Assembly: GCF_965363235.1 (NCBI RefSeq)
Contig: NC_134844.1
Span: forward strand, 51,828,872 to 51,892,871
Reading direction: 5' to 3'
DNA: 64,000 nucleotides
Source: Mytilus galloprovincialis
Lineage: Eukaryota; Mollusca; Bivalvia; Mytilida; Mytilidae
In this document: one piece after another, positions 12,291-25,270 of the stretch
How positions within the stretch are numbered: the first letter of the stretch is position 1
How the letters are laid out: each line of letters starts with the position of its first letter
Translations under genes and position numbers: made by a program
The notes under the pieces: generated by a model
Database searches by the model: none
Seen by the model: the letters and a program-made list of their open reading frames with translations, nothing else
What the model was told of the DNA's origin: nothing

Positions 12291-12626
12291 TCATTGGAGC
12301 CTCTACTTATTGTGGTTAAGATACTTGTTGTACTAGTACATTCTTGTGTTGTGTTATTGTTTATGATATTCTCGTATTCTTGTCTTTCATTTTTGCTAAT
12401 GTTCTATGTTTCTATGCCTTTTGGTATTACTTTGATACATATAGCGTGGCTCTGTACTTACACTTCTTGTTACTGTGCTATTGTAAAAGATGGTGTATGG
12501 GTGTCGTTCATTTTTTTAATTGTGCCTTGTTTGTATGCCTTTTTGTGTTTCTTTAATACATATATGACTTGGTTCTGTACTTATACATCCCGTCATTGTG
12601 TTAATGCGCTATAGTAAATTTGTGTA

Positions 12627-12632
12627 TTTATG
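12627..12632. repeat. Target-site duplication, left (TTTATG)
   Basis: TTTATG abuts the left end of the giant transposon and is repeated immediately outside the right end at 32629-32634. Confidence 0.85.
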
Positions 12633-12728
12633 TATGGAAGCGCATATGGTACACCCCTTGTAAAGTTATTTTGTTGCTAATAAGTCGGAATTATTAGTCA
12701 AGTTGTGTGTTATAAGCTGGAATCTTAT

Positions 12729-13028
12729 CATCAAGTTGAAGTCAAGTTGTCGGAATGATGTAGAAAAATTGTTTTACAATGTCGACTTGCTGATATAAAT
12801 ATAATGGCATAGTAATAAGAAGTCGACACGTTGAATTCAACTTATTAATTGATTAAGTCGACAACTTGTTTATTTGATATTAAATCATCATGTTGAAGTC
12901 AACTTGTCGGAATGATGTAGATAAAGTTTTTATTACAATGTCGACTTACTAATATAAATGTAAATGACATAAAATAAGAAGTCGACTTGTTGATTAATTA
13001 AGTCAACTTGCTTATTTGATGTTAACTT
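12729..13028 (+). repeat. Subterminal tandem repeat, ~157-bp unit, two copies (left)
   Basis: Two diverged copies (about 12729-12885 and 12886-13028) each carry GTTGAAGTCAA, TGTCGGAATGATGTAG, ACAATGTCGACTT and AAGAAGTCGAC in the same order. The recurring GTCGAC palindrome in AAGTCGACTT-like context, about 100 bases inside the tip, is the kind of array a transposase could bind. The mirror copy is at 32233-32532. Confidence 0.75.
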
Positions 13029-13039
13029 TATTCGTTCTC

Positions 13040-13142
13040 ACGGTCAGATTCCCACGGTCCGTATTTTACTTCCTGTGCTGACACATTAAAGATGGAGATC
13101 GACAGCAACAACATCAGCGGGAGCAGTGGAAACGAGTCATAA
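13040..13142 (+). promoter_or_regulatory. Possible upstream leader exon in left arm
   Basis: ACTTCCTG (ETS-like) precedes a 16-codon mini-ORF (ATG at 13092, stop at the end) and a strong donor ATAA|GTAAGT at 13142/13143. A second small candidate exon lies at 13824-13887 (TTTCAG acceptor, AAAG|GTAATG donor). Neither joins in frame directly to the transposase exon, so their role as leader exons is speculative. Confidence 0.25.
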
Positions 13143-15160
13143 GTAAGTTTATATTTGTTTTCTTTGGAGACTTAGCGTTATATTTTAATATGAAGCAATA
13201 CTGAACACAAAATGAAAAAGATCATAGGGAGAAAAAACGTTATTGTTTGAATGAAAGGGCATTGAAAAGTTACAGTTTAACGTGACCTGTGATAAGATCT
13301 AGAGTAAGACGTCTGCTATTATTAAAGATATATTCTACTTAAAGGGTTTCACCCCTCTCCCCACCATCCCATCACAAGTACACTACCCGTTCTGTACGAC
13401 TGTCAATGAAAAATGGAAAAAAACTGAATGGTCCCTCCCTTTCGCCTTTCAGAGTCCTTTGTAGATCAATCTCCATGACTTATTTAATTCATAACAGCTA
13501 AGCAAAAAAAAAATTAGTAATCTAAACAAATAATTTGATTCACAACTAGCAGGGTGGATCTTGTCATTTATAAGGGTTGGGTATGGGGATCCTAGCCCAC
13601 GATAAAGGGGAGTTCCAACTATATGTCCCCATTCAATTGCATTGATCTTCCAAATAAATGTAAAAAAGGGTTCCAACCCCGGACCCCCTGGATTCGCCAC
13701 TAATGCCAGGTAGAAAAGCATGATGCGAAACGAAATATGTGTTCACTTTATTTTGATATTGACCGATTAGAAGATTTTGCTATTCATTAAACATTTCAAT
13801 TGAAGAAATATCGTCTATTTCAGCTGCTTGGTCACCTGCCCGTCTAATAAATGGTCAAAGACTATGGAATCAAGCAATATTTTAAAGGTAATGTTGAAAG
13901 TAAAACAAAGAAATATGTTGCTGACATCGAACATCAAATCAACACACTTTGGCTTAAAAACAAACAAAATTTGTCAAAACTTTCTTGTATAGTTTTTATA
14001 ATGTTTTTCTTCATTTAGACTAATCAGCTCCATCTTCGTGGAAAGTATGAAAAAGGTTTAATACTGTATTGTGATTTATTTTTTGTAAAAACTGCACCTT
14101 AAACGGCCAAAAATTACAAAAAATAAAGGATTACCAAAATAGGAAAAATGAGCACACATTTACACGGCTCTAGCGAAAAATATAGTGAACCATGATATAA
14201 AGTTTTCTTCATATTTTGTCTAGCATGCGCAGTAAAAGCGAGACATGTAGGTACGGTTTTACAGGCGACGGTGAATATATGGCGTTAACATTGCAACCAA
14301 GTTTGCTGTTCATGTCTTTATCTCGTGAAGCATAACGAGTAAGGTTCTTATATTTAGGATGCAGATTTCCTACATATTGTTCTTGCCAGTCAGTCATGTG
14401 CCATTTATCTTTGACCTATTTTAAATGCTTGAATGACCCTGAAGAACTCTAATAGTCAATTTTGCAACCGAGTTTACTGCTTAAGTCCATATCTCAAGAA
14501 ATAGAAGTCTAAGGTTGATAATATTTGACATTAACGTCTCCAACTACAAGGGGATGATAGTCTGAAGTGTAATTTTAGCTTTGACTTAGGTTGATGATAT
14601 TATACAAGGAGGTTCCCCACTACCAGGGGATGTCATTTTGATACCTGTAATTTGATCTTGGCCTTGTTTTTATGGTTGATTGACTTTGACAATATGCGAC
14701 CAAATTTTATAAATTAGTCAATGATTGATAAAGAACTAGATATCATGTTTAAGGAGGCATGATGTTACAACAAATTTAGCAAAAATTGAAACATATTTTT
14801 TTCATAACAAATTTTATTCATTAGGTACACTATTCGTTGTTTCTTTAAGATATGGTACAAAAATCAACCAAACAAAATAAATTCGTTTAGGCATCAGATG
14901 ACTTTTAAAATGTTTATTCGATTGCAATATGCTGGAAGAAGATATGTCCTCTTGTTTGAAAATGAAAACATGTTCAAATGTAAAAATATCATATGCTTAT
15001 ACCTGATACCTATAACGGGTAAATTTAAAAATGAAATATGTTATAAATATCGCCATGAAGATTTATTTTGGATTGTCAAAACTTACTGTGTATTTTTCCA
15101 TTTCGTATTCCATTAAATGTGAAGGCGCAGCGCATTTCCTAGTAGTTTTATAGTAAGCTG
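13143..15160 (+). other. Left arm between tip and transposase ORF
   Basis: No protein could be supported. Apart from the small candidate exon at 13824-13887 nothing is recognised. The same sequence appears inverted at about 30100-32118. Confidence 0.5.
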
Positions 15161-15161
15161 A

Positions 15162-15201
15162 TGACGTCACAGTGAACACCCTATTTAGATATCAAGCCAA
15201 T
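15162..15201 (+). promoter_or_regulatory. CRE and CCAAT motifs upstream of transposase
   Basis: TGACGTCA (15162-15169) and CCAAT (15197-15201) lie about 85 and 50 bases upstream of the ORF's first ATG. They could be a compact promoter for the transposase exon. Both are conserved in the right arm. Confidence 0.35.
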
Positions 15202-15248
15202 CGGATTTTTCATTTTATCATTACATCATACGTGTAATTTCTATCTTT

Positions 15249-16499
15249 ATGTTTCAGTTACTCTGTTGTCTCCTTTGTGTTGCTGATCATGACGTTACAG
15301 GAATACCTTACCCAGGCGATGATGCTTCTGTGCCTGAACTAGTCCAATACTATCATCAATTATGCTACACGTCCCTTCAAATATGTGGATTTCTCTTGTT
15401 TGTTCACGGAACATTCATGAGTTGTTCCATGTTAAAAAGACTTAAGAGAAGATTAAATATCAGACGGCGTAACAACCAGTCGCCATTACCTACAGTTGTA
15501 AGGACAATCCTGGCTTTACACCGTAATGGCCTGTCTAATGTTGGATACAGGTATATGTGGAGGACTCTGAACATAGGCTTTGGACTTTGCGTCACACAAT
15601 CAAGAGCAAGGCTTTGCTTAAGAAAAATAGACCAACAGGGTGTACTTAACAGATCGCATCGAGTTCTTCGAAGGAGAGTGTACTACAATAGAGGACCAAA
15701 CTATCTGATTCATGTCGATGGTTACGATAAATTAAAACCCTACGGCATAGCTATACATGGGGCAATCGATGGATACTCTCGTAAACTTTTATGGTTGATA
15801 GCAAGTCCCTCCAACAATAACCCCAGATATGTTGGTTACTGGTATCTTAATTGGATCAAACAAAGAAAGATGCTTCCAAGGGTTGTTCGATCGGATGCAG
15901 GAACAGAAAACGTCATAATGAGGGATTTACAAAGATCGTTGCGACATAATCAAAACGATGAAATGTCGGGACAAAATTCTTTTCTCGTCGGCAGATCTGT
16001 TGCAAATCAAAGAATAGAAAGGATTTGGGGTACACTAAAAACGAGTTTCACCCAGTTTTGGAGAAACCGTTTCCAGGATTTCCAAGACACTGGACTTCTT
16101 AATGTATCGTGTCCAGTACATAAAGAATGTGTTCGATTTTGTTTCCTCTCCGTTATCCAACATCAATTGGACATGTTTGCTGAGAACTGGAACTCACATA
16201 GAATAAGAAGACAACGTGCTGAAGTTGTAACACCAAGTGGTATTCCAAATATGTTATACTATCAGCCAGAGATCTTTGGTGGAAGAGACTGTTCATTTCC
16301 TTTACCATGTAACTTACAAACAATTGACAATCTCATAGAGGAATATACAGAGAACTTTCCAGAGCATGGCTGTAGCAATGAATTTATTAACATTGTCGAG
16401 TTGCTTACTGGAAACAGACGAGATCAGTTTCCCATCATCACATCATACGATGACGCAGAGCTATTGTTTCGGACATTGATTGCTGCCTTACCGAATTGA
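15249..16499 (+). CDS. DDE integrase-like transposase, left copy
   Basis: An intact 416-residue ORF, presumably the enzyme that cuts and inserts the element. Residues ~60-145 are basic and helix-turn-helix-like (KRLKRRLNIRRRNN), then a catalytic core with HVDGYDKLKPYG (probable D157), RSDAGTEN (D216) and ANQRIERIW (E257), giving a D-58-D-40-E triad. The C-terminal ~130 residues include FAENWNSHRIRR and PSGIPNMLYY, as in the integrase-core proteins of fish and molluscs. The first codons ATG TTT CAG form a perfect 3' splice acceptor (TCTTTATGTTTCAG), so the true exon may start at 15258 and be joined to an upstream exon; alternatively transcription may start just upstream. It faces the centre of the giant transposon. 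No AATAAA follows closely; ATTAAA occurs near 16610. Confidence 0.88.
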   Translation: MFQLLCCLLCVADHDVTGIPYPGDDASVPELVQYYHQLCYTSLQICGFLLFVHGTFMSCSMLKRLKRRLNIRRRNNQSPLPTVVRTILALHRNGLSNVGYRYMWRTLNIGFGLCVTQSRARLCLRKIDQQGVLNRSHRVLRRRVYYNRGPNYLIHVDGYDKLKPYGIAIHGAIDGYSRKLLWLIASPSNNNPRYVGYWYLNWIKQRKMLPRVVRSDAGTENVIMRDLQRSLRHNQNDEMSGQNSFLVGRSVANQRIERIWGTLKTSFTQFWRNRFQDFQDTGLLNVSCPVHKECVRFCFLSVIQHQLDMFAENWNSHRIRRQRAEVVTPSGIPNMLYYQPEIFGGRDCSFPLPCNLQTIDNLIEEYTENFPEHGCSNEFINIVELLTGNRRDQFPIITSYDDAELLFRTLIAALPN

Positions 16500-18451
16500 A
16501 CATTTGCTATACATTTTTTATACAATAATGATTTTGCATAAACATTTTTTTAGAAATTAATTATATATATAATATAAGTAGGTTTGATATTTGGTTTTAC
16601 CATACAAGAATTAAATCAAACAAAATTACTAGGAGTAACTATATACTGTTTCTTGGTCTAGATTTTTTGTTGTTGATTATGGTAAATATAAAAGAAAATA
16701 CTCTCTACGCCTAGTGCAGCATGATACGATCACATTTATCAAGGGAACAAACAGTAGGGCAAGTGTTGACACAAAGCTCATGCCTGATTTGTAACGCCTG
16801 GTCTCGGCACAAAAAAGTTTGCCAATGGGATATGATATTCCTATGTTTATCGTATTCGTTTGAATGGTTTTGTTTCTACTTTCTTGTACTCAAGGATCTA
16901 GTTTAATGACAAACTTTTTGCGCCAATACTTTAGGATATGAAACAAAAGACTATTAAGAGGTGTATCGCTCACATCAACCGTGGCTACATAAGCCAGCCC
17001 AATTTAGACCCCGATATAATAGGTATGTTCCCCGTTATTGCCCATCAAGGATGGATATAGCACTGCTTGAAAAGTGTTCATACAAAAACAAATGTTATCA
17101 AGTTTGGTCTCAGTAGTTTTGTTTAAGATCTTTGATCCCCCTGGCCCTCAGCTCAGGGTCCAATGTTAAACTATGTTGTTAGTAATTCCTGCAATCTTGG
17201 GTTATAGTCTTGAACCTACCAGACATAGTTTGCCTGTGCATTTTAAAAGATCATTGTGACCAAGTTTCATTGTAATTTGCACTGTACTTTTAGAAAATAT
17301 CTTTCAATAAATTTCGCCATATGGTATAATCTCAACTACGTTCGTCACTGGCAATCAAGTTGGATTGTACCCTGTCCTGCCGAACACAATTTTGCTAGAA
17401 GGCCATCCAATGATAAGTTTTGCTTCAATTTGCTTAGTAGTTTCTAAGTAGAAGATCTTTCTATGCATTTCCAAATAAGATGCACTTACACTACGTTTTC
17501 CGCGGGCGGCCATCTACGATTGGAGACATACCTGACAGATATATTTATTGCAAGGATTTACTAGTAGTTTGTTTGCAATTAGTTCTATAAATTCTGTGTA
17601 AAAATGTGCTCCGTAGAGCGTAGCAAGTAACGACCGTATAAAGGGTACATTCGGGTAAGTGTTGACACAAAGTAAATGTAGACATATTAAATTGCTAGAC
17701 TCCATCCAATTCAATCGCCCCGAAAGGGCCAATCACATCTCTAGACCCGATTTGGGCCTCTTGTTTGTTGGAAACGATAAACAAAAAACTTAAAAAATTA
17801 AGTAAAACACAATGTATGAAATCTACAAAATAAAAATATAAATCTATAAAGTATACACATGTCGAACAACATTTTTCGTTTCATCAAGTTGAAGCATTTT
17901 CAGTCTAGATCCTTTTTGGTACTCTTCTTTTTCAAAACCGCCAACAAATTACATAATCCATTAAAATACCTTCATATGATTTCTGTTCCAAACATCTTCA
18001 TCAAAATCGGACAAAAAAAAAATTGATTTCCAATTTGTTCTTGGTTCACCCCTTTTGGCCTTGTGTTTCTCAAAAACGGTAAATTCAACATCAAATATTT
18101 AAAACTATCTCCTACAGGGTCCAATGTGAAATCGTTGTTCCCCTCGGAGGCCTTGGATCAAACCAAAACCGGCCGGAAACAATTTGCAAAGGGAACTAGG
18201 TTTTGTTCCAATTGGTTGTTTTGAGCAACTGTTTAACTATGTTCCCGCTATGCCAGATCGTTTAAAAAGAATCAATACAAGAACCAATGTAAACAAGCTT
18301 GGTTCCAATTGACCTATAATTGTTAATGTTTGTGTCATTTTGGTCTTTTGTGGATAGTTGTCTCATTGGCAATCATACCACATCTTCTTTTTTATAAGTA
18401 AGTTCAGAGAAGATATTTGAATGCATTTCATACAAGTGTGGCAGTTAGTAG
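16500..18451 (+). other. Left arm downstream of transposase
   Basis: No gene seen; the short ORFs here are not protein-like. There is an R1-head fragment at about 18330-18400. The same sequence is inverted at 26824-28762. Confidence 0.5.
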
Positions 18452-18755
18452 ATAGATATAGGAAGATGTGGTGTGAGTGCCAATGAGACAACTCTCCATC
18501 CAAATAACAATTTAAAAAGTAAACCATTATAGGTTAAAGTACGGCCTTCAACACGGAGCCTTGGCTCACACCGAACAACAAGCTATAAAGGGCCCCAAAA
18601 TTACTAGTGTAAAACCATTCAAACGGGAAAACCAACGGTCTAATCTATATAAACAAAACGAGAAACACGTATATATTACATAAACAAACGACAACTACTG
18701 TACATCAGATTCCTGACTTAGGACAGGTGCAAACATTTGCAGCGAGTTTCTGATT
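18452..18755 (-). repeat. R1 copy spanning the inner edge of the left arm
   Basis: R1 in minus orientation. Bases up to 18658 are part of the inverted arm; the rest (to ~18755) is only on this side. The inner breakpoint of the inverted duplication therefore lies within R1. Confidence 0.85.
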
Positions 18756-19799
18756 TAGGTCTGGCATATCTGGAAAGTAGGATGAAAACAATTTTAAAAC
18801 TACATCATCATTGCTGAGTGTTATCCATGCCCGCCGTCATTTTACACCAAATTTATGAAATTTTGGAAGTCTTTTCGAATATTCTCTAGAAAATCTTCAA
18901 TGGGTTTTTAAATTTTTATTGTAAATATACACACTGCAGTTTAATATTCATAGATCAGTAAAAAAAATATATTGTACTCTTGCATCCAATCACGGCGTTT
19001 CTAAGTTGACTTCCTTCATCTGCCTTGGGTACACAAAAGGCCAACCTAATGTTGGGGAAATGTAATATATTGTAGTACCGGTTTCCCTTTAAATGATGTT
19101 TTAATTTTTTTTTTTTTTTTTATTTTTTTTTTACAAAACTTTGGAATTTGCCCAACAAATTTTGCATGCAGTATCACAATAATAATGATTTGTCCTCTGA
19201 AACGTCAAATATTACTTTTGAATCATATATTTTCTTGTTTTCCAAAAACAAATGCGTTAAATTTCCATCTTAGAAACTGCCAACTTTAAGTTTGAGAGTT
19301 TTACTCGAGGATGGTATTAAATTTATGTCTTCATCAGTCCAATGATCCTTGATTATATGTGCATCGAAAATTTTAATAAAAAGAGTCAATAAATAACAAA
19401 ATGATTTTGGTTTTGGGATTTAAAGGTGACTACTAACACCGTAAATTGAGGTGTATACCCAATTAAAAGTGCTAAAATACAAAAATGTGACCACAAAACT
19501 TTTTATGAACAGACAGAAATTTAAATCTATATACTAGTCTATCATTTAAAACAATTTGCAGCCGTGTTTTATTCCGGAACTGTTATATTATAAAAAAGAA
19601 GATGTGGTATGATTGCCAATGAGGCAACTATAAATATCCACAAAAATGACCCAAACATTAACAACTATAGGTCATCGTACGGCCTTCAACAATGAGCAAA
19701 GCCCATACCGCATAGTCAGCTATAAAAGGCCACGATAAGACCGGTAAAACAATTCAAACAAGAAAACTAACGGCCTTATTTATGTAAAAAAAAAATGAA

Positions 19800-20142
19800 C
19801 ATTAGGAGAAGGTTTGGATCCATTAAAACGTTTAATCCCGCTGCAAATGTTTGCACCTGTCCTAAGTCAGGAATCTGATGTACAGTAGTTGTCGTTTGTT
19901 TATGTAATATATACGTGTTTCTCGTTTCTCGTTTTGTTTATATAGATTAGACCGCGTTGGTTTTCCCGTTTGAATGGTTTTACACTAGTAATTTTGGGGC
20001 CCTTTATAGCTTGTTGTTTGGTGTGAACCAAGGATCCGTGTTGAAGGCCGTACTTTAACCTATAATGGTTTACTTTTTAAATTGTTATTTGTATGGAGAG
20101 TTGTCTCATTGGCACTCACACCACATCTTCCTATATCTATTA
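19800..20142 (+). repeat. R1 copy inside transposon centre
   Basis: Near full-length R1 in plus orientation, directly preceded by a minus-oriented R1-head variant at 19592-19775, making an inverted R1 pair. Confidence 0.85.
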
Positions 20143-22689
20143 AACTGTTAACTAAGCGTCTCTTTTGAGATCAGTTGCAGTACTGTAATGCCAATTATAT
20201 AAAGAGGCACAGCCTGGACACTGTGTTATGTCTGGACGACCTGATCACTATAAGGCATCAGCCACATTTTGTAGCTGGGTCCTAATAAACCAATACATAA
20301 CTGAACATACAAAATGCGTTTACAAAGAAAGATACAAGAATAACAGATACTAATAACATCTGTTTCATTGTTAATTTTGACTCAATCAGTGCCCAGATGA
20401 AGTATAAAGTCAAGTATATTCAACTTTTTAAAATGAATACTTGAATGTTTTGATAACCCAAGTCAAAGTGGACAGCAGTTTATTAGCATTCACAGTTCTA
20501 ACTAATGACAGCAGTTCATTAGCATTCACAGTTGACAAATTCAAGGCAATGGCTAGTTTGCATAATAGGCATTTCATAGCAGTTTATTTAGCCTTCACAA
20601 TTATTAGCAGGTTTTTGTGACGAAAATTTTAAATGAGATACATGTACCCAAAAAAACTGATGTCAGCACTGAATATTCATGAGAACTGGTATACTAACAG
20701 CTATCAATAATGCATATTCATACAAAGTGCTAAGTTGATTTTCTAAGCTGTACATCAGAGAAACAGATTTCACCACTAATAACTCGTGTATTACAATATT
20801 TCTCCATTCTCCACAGTAAAATTTAAAAAAACTAAGAAAGCCTAGCACTTAAAATATTGAAAATTGACTGTCTCCAGTGGAGAAATATTGCAACACACTT
20901 GTTGCAGTGGTGAAACTATATTAATTCTCTTTCTCTTTTGGATTTAAACAAAAAAAAAATAATACACGTAATAATAATGTTATGTAATATGTAAAACATT
21001 GTATTATGTTTCCAAAATTATGTTTCCAATTTTGGAAACAAACTTCAGTAACATACATCAACTTCATTAAAAGAGGGACGAAAGATACCAGAGGGACAGT
21101 CAAACTCATAAAATGGATTGTTTGGTCAATATTAACCATAACCAATCGGCTATTTGCAGCCTATGTTTACCTAATACTCCCTCCCCGTTTTTCAAGTCTT
21201 GAATAATGAATATGATGTATTTTTGTTTTTTAACAAAATCATATTAAAATAGTCGTATCTTCATTTTCAAATAACATCTTGCACTGCAAGTATATGATAT
21301 TAGTTTATTACATTCCTGCCAACATCAACTATTCTATTTGAATAAACCAGTATCCCCCCTTTTTTGGGCTGTCTGTGTGATTTCTGTTTTCCCCTACAAA
21401 TTTATGTCAGAATATACACATGCATTAACTGTTACTTCAACTTACTGTACTGTGGGTTTGTGAATGCATTCCATTTAGCCTAAATTATAATTTATAATTG
21501 ACAAAAATAGTTTTTCACTAGCAAGAATTTACACACAGTTTGGAGCCAAAAATGCACATTTGATCATTCAAATGAAGGTTTACTTTCAAGCTGAAAACAC
21601 AAGTCAGGTCCAAGCATTTTTATAACAAAGATTAAAATCCAATCAGCTATCTAACTGCTATGGAACTGCTGTCATAACTGTTGTCCAATTGACAACACTT
21701 TAAAAGGTACCATGACTGCTAAGAAATGGTCAAATTAGACAGTTTTTTCAAACTGGTATTATATGGAATGCTAAGAACAGCTAAAATAATGCCAAAAATA
21801 TGAAGAACTGGTAAATAACAGCTATTAGCTAACGATAGCAGTTCAGTTTGACTTGGTAAATTCATAGTTTGGGTGGAATTAATAAAGTGATGACTTCACC
21901 GAATATTAATCACATTTTTCTCAGCAACTACCCATCTTTGAATCCTGATGGACAATTCATTATGTATTAATGCCATACCCTGGGTGCAATCAGAGAGCAA
22001 TTAAACATTCACTTCCTCTTTATCGTGGACTTCATTTTATATGGCCTCAAACAGTTTTTGTGGTTGCATATTGGTATGGCATGAATTGTGAGATCTGTTC
22101 CTTCCTATGCCAATTAGAACCAAACTCTATCACAAGTATTCACGGATGGCGTCCTTTAAAAATTGTGTCTGGTAGGTTCAATCTATAAGATTACTGCCAG
22201 CATGGAACATAGTTAAACATTGGACCATAAGGAAAGTCTTTGAAACTACTTGCCAAATTGTAACCAAACATGGTCAAAATGGGTATCCAGAAGGTTCGGG
22301 TCCGATCCAAGATGGTTAACAACATGCCACAGATCTTAATTGAACATTTGAACTTAAAAGGGAAACACAATCTAAGATAGCTGAAAGTATTTGGCCAATA
22401 AGGATCAAAATTGATCATGGTGGTCCTTGGAATGTAACCTTTTTATGCAGTTAAGCTGCTTTATGCAAGCACCCTGGATTTGTGTTCTACCCAATAAATG
22501 CTGAAATACTTGCCATTGTCCTTATCTAGCTGGTAACTTTGCTATTTATGACTTAAAGGATAGTTTTTTCATACTTTTCGTTCTGGATTACAAAAGATAT
22601 GACCAGAAAAACCTTAAATGATCGATTTTCCCAAAAGTTTTGAAGTTGCACATAGGAAGTAGAGCACATTAGGATTCCTTATGTTGTTT

Positions 22690-23150
22690 ATAATCCCCCG
22701 AGTCGAAACAGTCGAGATCCCCACCTTTAAATTAAACCATATATATTCATGATTGAGAACTAATCAAATGAAATATAGGGAGAGTCCTTAGGGTCACCCT
22801 ACAAACTCCTGTTTGATAACTTAGAAACAGAAATTTATATCCAAAATTTTCCACTTTATTTCATCTGGATTATAAGTCTGCTAGTCACTGATGTTTCAAA
22901 TAATGCTTCCTCAACCATATATATCCATGTATTGGACAACATAACAAATCAAATGAAATATACTAGGATCATCCCACCCCTCCTGTTTGAAAACTTGATA
23001 ACGATTGATATCCCCACCCCAAACCATATATATGCATGTATGGGACAAGATACAAAAACATTAAATGAAATATTAGGGCAGTCCCTAGGGTCACCCCATC
23101 CCCTCTTGTGTGTGTTTTGAGAACTTGTAAAAGATTGAAAAACCAACTCC
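22690..23150 (+). repeat. Degenerate tandem repeat, three units
   Basis: A block with ACCATATATAT...CATG, AATGAAATAT, a TAGGGTCACCC-type segment and CTCCTGTTTG recurs about three times, with units of roughly 110-170 bases. The copies are diverged. Confidence 0.6.
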
Positions 23151-23237
23151 TAAACTAAATCATATTCATTCCTGTTTGTCATTTCAAAAAGATTGAATGA
23201 CATACAATGTCAATCTCATAGGCGTCACATATGCATG

Positions 23238-23610
23238 TCTTTCTATGTTGTGATGTTATGCTATTGTTTCTGTAAAAGGGAGAAGGTTTGGATCCATTAA
23301 AACGTTTAATCCCGCTGCAAATGTTTGCACCTGTCCTAAGTCAGGAATCTGATGTACAGTAGTTGCCGTTTGTTTATGTAATTTATACGTGTTTCTCGTT
23401 TCTCGTTTTTTTTTATAGGTTAGACCGTTGGTTTTCCCGTTTGAATGGTTTAACACTAGTAATTTTGGGGCCCTTTATAGCTTGTTGTTTGGTGTGAACC
23501 AAGGATCCGTGTTGAAGGCCGTACATTGACCTATACTGATTTACTTTTTTGAAATTGTTATTTGGATGGAGCGTTGTCTCATTAGCAGTCACACCATATC
23601 GTCCTATATC
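23238..23610 (+). repeat. R1 copy inside transposon centre
   Basis: Near full-length R1 in plus orientation with the same landmarks as the copy at 348-714. Confidence 0.85.
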
Positions 23611-24944
23611 TATGTCACTTTGATAGACCTAACCAACGTGTACTAGATCTTGCCCAATTTTCGGTGACCATAGGAATGAATAATTATTGAAGTTTTGTTT
23701 GAAAGACTTCATAACAGCATTATGTAACAATATTTTTTTTTGATAATTGTAAAATTTTATTGATGGAAAATAATTAGTAGGTTTAAAGAATTTCCCTTAA
23801 TTATAATTTGAATTATTACTGGTCCTATAAAAATTTGCATTTTCATATGGCTCATTAAAGAAAACATATCTTTCAAGCCCAAGAATGTTTGACCAACTGT
23901 TTTTATAATTACCTGCCATTTTATTCCAAACTCAGACATCATAAACTTGGGGTGAAGGTGGGGGACATTAACATTTACTATGGACAGGTTAGTCAGACCT
24001 CACCTTTGATCCTTGTAGTAGTAAACATTTGTCTGATTTGTGTCTCATAACTTTTGTACTGTTGAACACAAACTCAGTTTTCTTTCCAGGGAAGCAAGTC
24101 CATTCATACTTTTACAAGCTCTTACTAAAGGCAACTTGAACTACTAACAGTCAACTTATACCAACGTTAACTATCAACTAGAAGAACTACAATCATTGCA
24201 AACTTGTACCACTGCAGACTCATTACCATGAAAAAAATATACTTGATATATGCGATGCTTTTAAAACTTTGACAAAATATGAATTATTTGCCTTAATGAT
24301 TAATTTATTAAATGAACATAAATGTACAATATATGACTGTCTAATGTTTGTTCATTTTAAAAAAATCTTTAAAAAAATTGAAGCAACATTGCCACAGTTT
24401 TTATAATTATGTTTGGCTTGGTTTTTGGTTAACTGCCTACAGCGCTTGATTAAATTATGTCAGCAGTTTATGGTACCATCCAAGATTACCGCAAGAGGGA
24501 AACATTAAAACATTCGACCCTATAGGAAACATTCAAAGATATTTTCCAAGATGACCAACAGCTGTTAACAGAGTTTAACATTTAAACCTATGGTAAAACT
24601 TTCACAATTGTTTCCCTCTGGAACTAAATGGTCAATTAGAACCATACTTGGTCTCAACGACTCTTAAATGGTACCCTTTGAAAATTGTGTTCGACAGGTC
24701 AAGGTCCGTTCCAGTACATATCATACATCATGGAACTTAGTTTAACAATGGACCTTTAATAAGGAAAAATACTTCAAAGATCTTTTCTGAAACTTAGTCA
24801 CAATGGTCCTTGGATCACTTGCTTTAAAATGTTAGTCCAGTAAGTTCGTTTCTAAACAAAAATTGTTGACAACATACATGTAACATATCAAAACATAACA
24901 GGACCTTAACATTGAAGAATCTTTTCCTCTGAAATTACTTGGCC

Positions 24945-25270
24945 AATGGGGTTATTGAGTGCAAACAATACATTTTCTTTTAAGATAGGGTTGTTGTATA
25001 TCAATTGAAAGGTCATGATATGAACATATGAAATATCAAATTCCCGACCTCCAAAAATAAGTTGAATAGGGTTATTAAGTGCAAAAATCAAACTTTCTAG
25101 AACATGGAGTTGTCGCATATAAAATGAAAGCTCATATACTCTATGTTACATATATCATACTTCCGATCTAAAAAAAATTAGGCGGATGAGACCATTAAGT
25201 GTTATAAGCGAAAAGTTTTAGAAGGTATGCTTGTCGTATATCAAACGAAAGGTCGTACAAAGTACATTAC
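24945..25270 (+). repeat. Degenerate tandem repeat, ~120-bp unit, three units
   Basis: Each unit contains a TTATTAAGTG-type segment, a TTGTCGTATAT-type segment and a GAAAGGTC-type segment in the same order. The copies are strongly diverged. Confidence 0.6.

Larger units (their letters stand above)
11294..12632. other. Gene A 3' flank with rearranged repeats
   Basis: From 11294 to 11700 (UTR and flank) nothing is recognised. From 11740 to 12290 there is a rearranged copy of the element found whole at 56782-58075. From about 12320 to 12632 lies the left half of repeat R3, interrupted by the giant transposon. Confidence 0.6.
12633..18658 (+). repeat. Giant transposon left arm (terminal inverted repeat)
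   Basis: Matches 26617-32628 in inverted orientation. The left arm is 14 bp longer. Most of this is an extra 13 bases near 16599-16612 (ACCATACAAGAATT region) absent from the right arm. Its inner limit falls inside an R1 repeat, which continues intact to about 18755 on this side. Confidence 0.92.

Noticed and set aside
12276..12614. 112-residue hydrophobic ORF resembling a membrane protein
   Set aside because: It lies in repeat R3. The same sequence at 40380-40770 is interrupted and shows equivalent Cys/Leu-rich frames in more than one reading frame.
17514..17732. 72-residue ORF conserved in both transposon arms
   Set aside because: Conservation is explained by the arm duplication; composition and lack of motifs do not support a protein.
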